From Desulfonauticus sp. (GTDB lineage: Bacteria; Desulfobacterota; Desulfovibrionia; Desulfovibrionales; Desulfonatronovibrionaceae): a stretch of 64,000 nt of DNA. The notes under the pieces are model-generated. The model saw nothing but the letters and a program-made list of their open reading frames with translations, did no database searches and had not been told where the DNA came from. Positions 63,705 through 64,000 of this stretch are shown one piece after another (positions within the stretch are counted from its first letter, which is position 1; each line of letters opens with the position of its first letter). The stretch is taken from NCBI GenBank assembly GCA_030950395.1, contig JAUZRP010000006.1, positions 110,528 to 174,527 on the forward strand, given 5' to 3'. The position numbers and the translations under genes were made by a program.

Positions 63705-63791
63705 TAATTAGTAATTGGTAATTTGTGATTGGTTGTGGGATCACAGCTCACAGTTCACCCATCACCGATCACAGATTACAGATCACAGATT
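63694..63791 (+). repeat. heptamer repeat locus 12 with a second half in opposite orientation
   Basis: Plus-strand reading ATTGGTA ATTGATA ATTAGTA ATTGGTA ATTTGTG ATTGGTT, then units on the other strand (ATCACAG, ATTACAG, ATCACCG). AATTTGTGATTGG can pair with CCGATCACAGATT allowing G-U pairs, so it may fold as a hairpin. The nnr stop TGA is in the second unit. Confidence 0.85.
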
Positions 63792-63805
63792 TCAGGGAGA
63801 TAGTT

Positions 63806-64000
63806 ATGCAAATAAGAGAATTCAGGCAAGATGAATTTATAAATAGAGAAAAAGAAATCCAATACTTAAAAGACTGGGTAAATCATCTACCAAAAGAAAT
63901 CCTCTGGCTCTATGGCCCCAAGTCCACAGGTAAAACAACTCTAATCGAATACCTAATAGAAAAAGAATTAACTTCTAATTTAAAAATATTTGACAAATAC
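63806..64000 (+). CDS. AAA ATPase of the archaeal ATPase (PF01637) type, C-terminus off the window
   Basis: 65 codons are visible from ATG 63806, which follows GGGAGA. The start EFINREKEIQYLKDW, then LWLYGPKSTGKTTLIEYLI with Walker A GPKSTGKTT, is typical of PF01637-type ATPases common in archaea and deep-branching thermophiles, often linked to nucleases. The rest is beyond the window, so partner domains are unknown. Confidence 0.8.
   Translation, partial: MQIREFRQDEFINREKEIQYLKDWVNHLPKEILWLYGPKSTGKTTLIEYLIEKELTSNLKIFDKY

Noticed and set aside
63436..63744. Minus-strand frame of 102 codons at the nnr end
   Set aside because: Its first part is repeat-derived and the rest is antisense to nnr.
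1..64000. tRNA, rRNA, prophage or insertion-sequence transposase genes
   Set aside because: I looked for these and saw no supporting sequence; small structured RNAs could be missed by eye.

Overview
The window is a low-GC (clearly AT-rich) bacterial chromosome segment, densely packed with about 60 protein genes and no rRNA or tRNA that I can see. Gene content fits a Desulfovibrionales-like sulfate reducer of the low-GC, warm-living kind (Desulfohalobiaceae type; inference). The supporting signs are a cytochrome c maturation operon with the CxxxY form of CcmE and no CcmH, a long single-chain pyruvate carboxylase, a liv-type amino-acid transporter, an MSHA-type pilus cluster, and a ttuB-ttuA pair for tRNA 2-thiolation, which is typical of thermophiles.

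Layout. 1-5 kb: a truncated c-heme sensor, an unusual ABC-class ATPase, nadD and a fetAB-like transporter. 5-8 kb: an operon of PHP phosphoesterase, archaeal-type phosphoglycerate mutase and a PP-loop enzyme. 8.3-10.8 kb: ttuB-ttuA, ndk, proC. 10.8-14.5 kb: pyruvate carboxylase. 14.6-23 kb: chemosensory operon STAS-cheA-MCP-cheW-cheB-cheR, with no separate CheY. 23-27.4 kb: DUF523, purD, a LysM-like exported protein and a small partner. 27.5-31.5 kb: tatB-tatC-hisB, an Rpn-type nuclease, a lipoprotein, hisA. 31.5-34.7 kb: guaB-guaA. 34.7-39.6 kb: livKHMGF with a strong hairpin after livK. 39.6-45.7 kb: ccmE, ccmF-A-B-C, a coiled-coil nuclease-like gene inserted in the operon, a ccmD-like gene, a TPR protein. 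45.8-46.8 kb: a CNNM/CBS membrane protein. 47.2-59.7 kb: a type IV (MSHA-like) pilus cluster. 59.9-64 kb: cbiB, pdxJ-acpS-nnrDE, and the start of an AAA ATPase.

The most striking unexplained structure is a dispersed family of degenerate heptanucleotide tandem repeats (consensus ATTNGTR, running down into ATGGGC/TATAGGC-like units). I found it at 12 places, all between 29 and 64 kb and none in the first 28.9 kb. In 11 of the 12 it begins at, or supplies, the stop codon of the gene before it, always in the same orientation relative to that gene. It is concentrated in the pilus cluster.

A second point of interest is the nuclease-like gene in the ccm operon. Its well-placed start (ATG with AAGGAG) is separated from the main reading frame by a run of ten A, which suggests a slippage-controlled or broken gene. 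The PHP / phosphoglycerate-mutase / PP-loop operon is the best candidate for an undescribed enzymatic pathway, but its function cannot be told from sequence alone.
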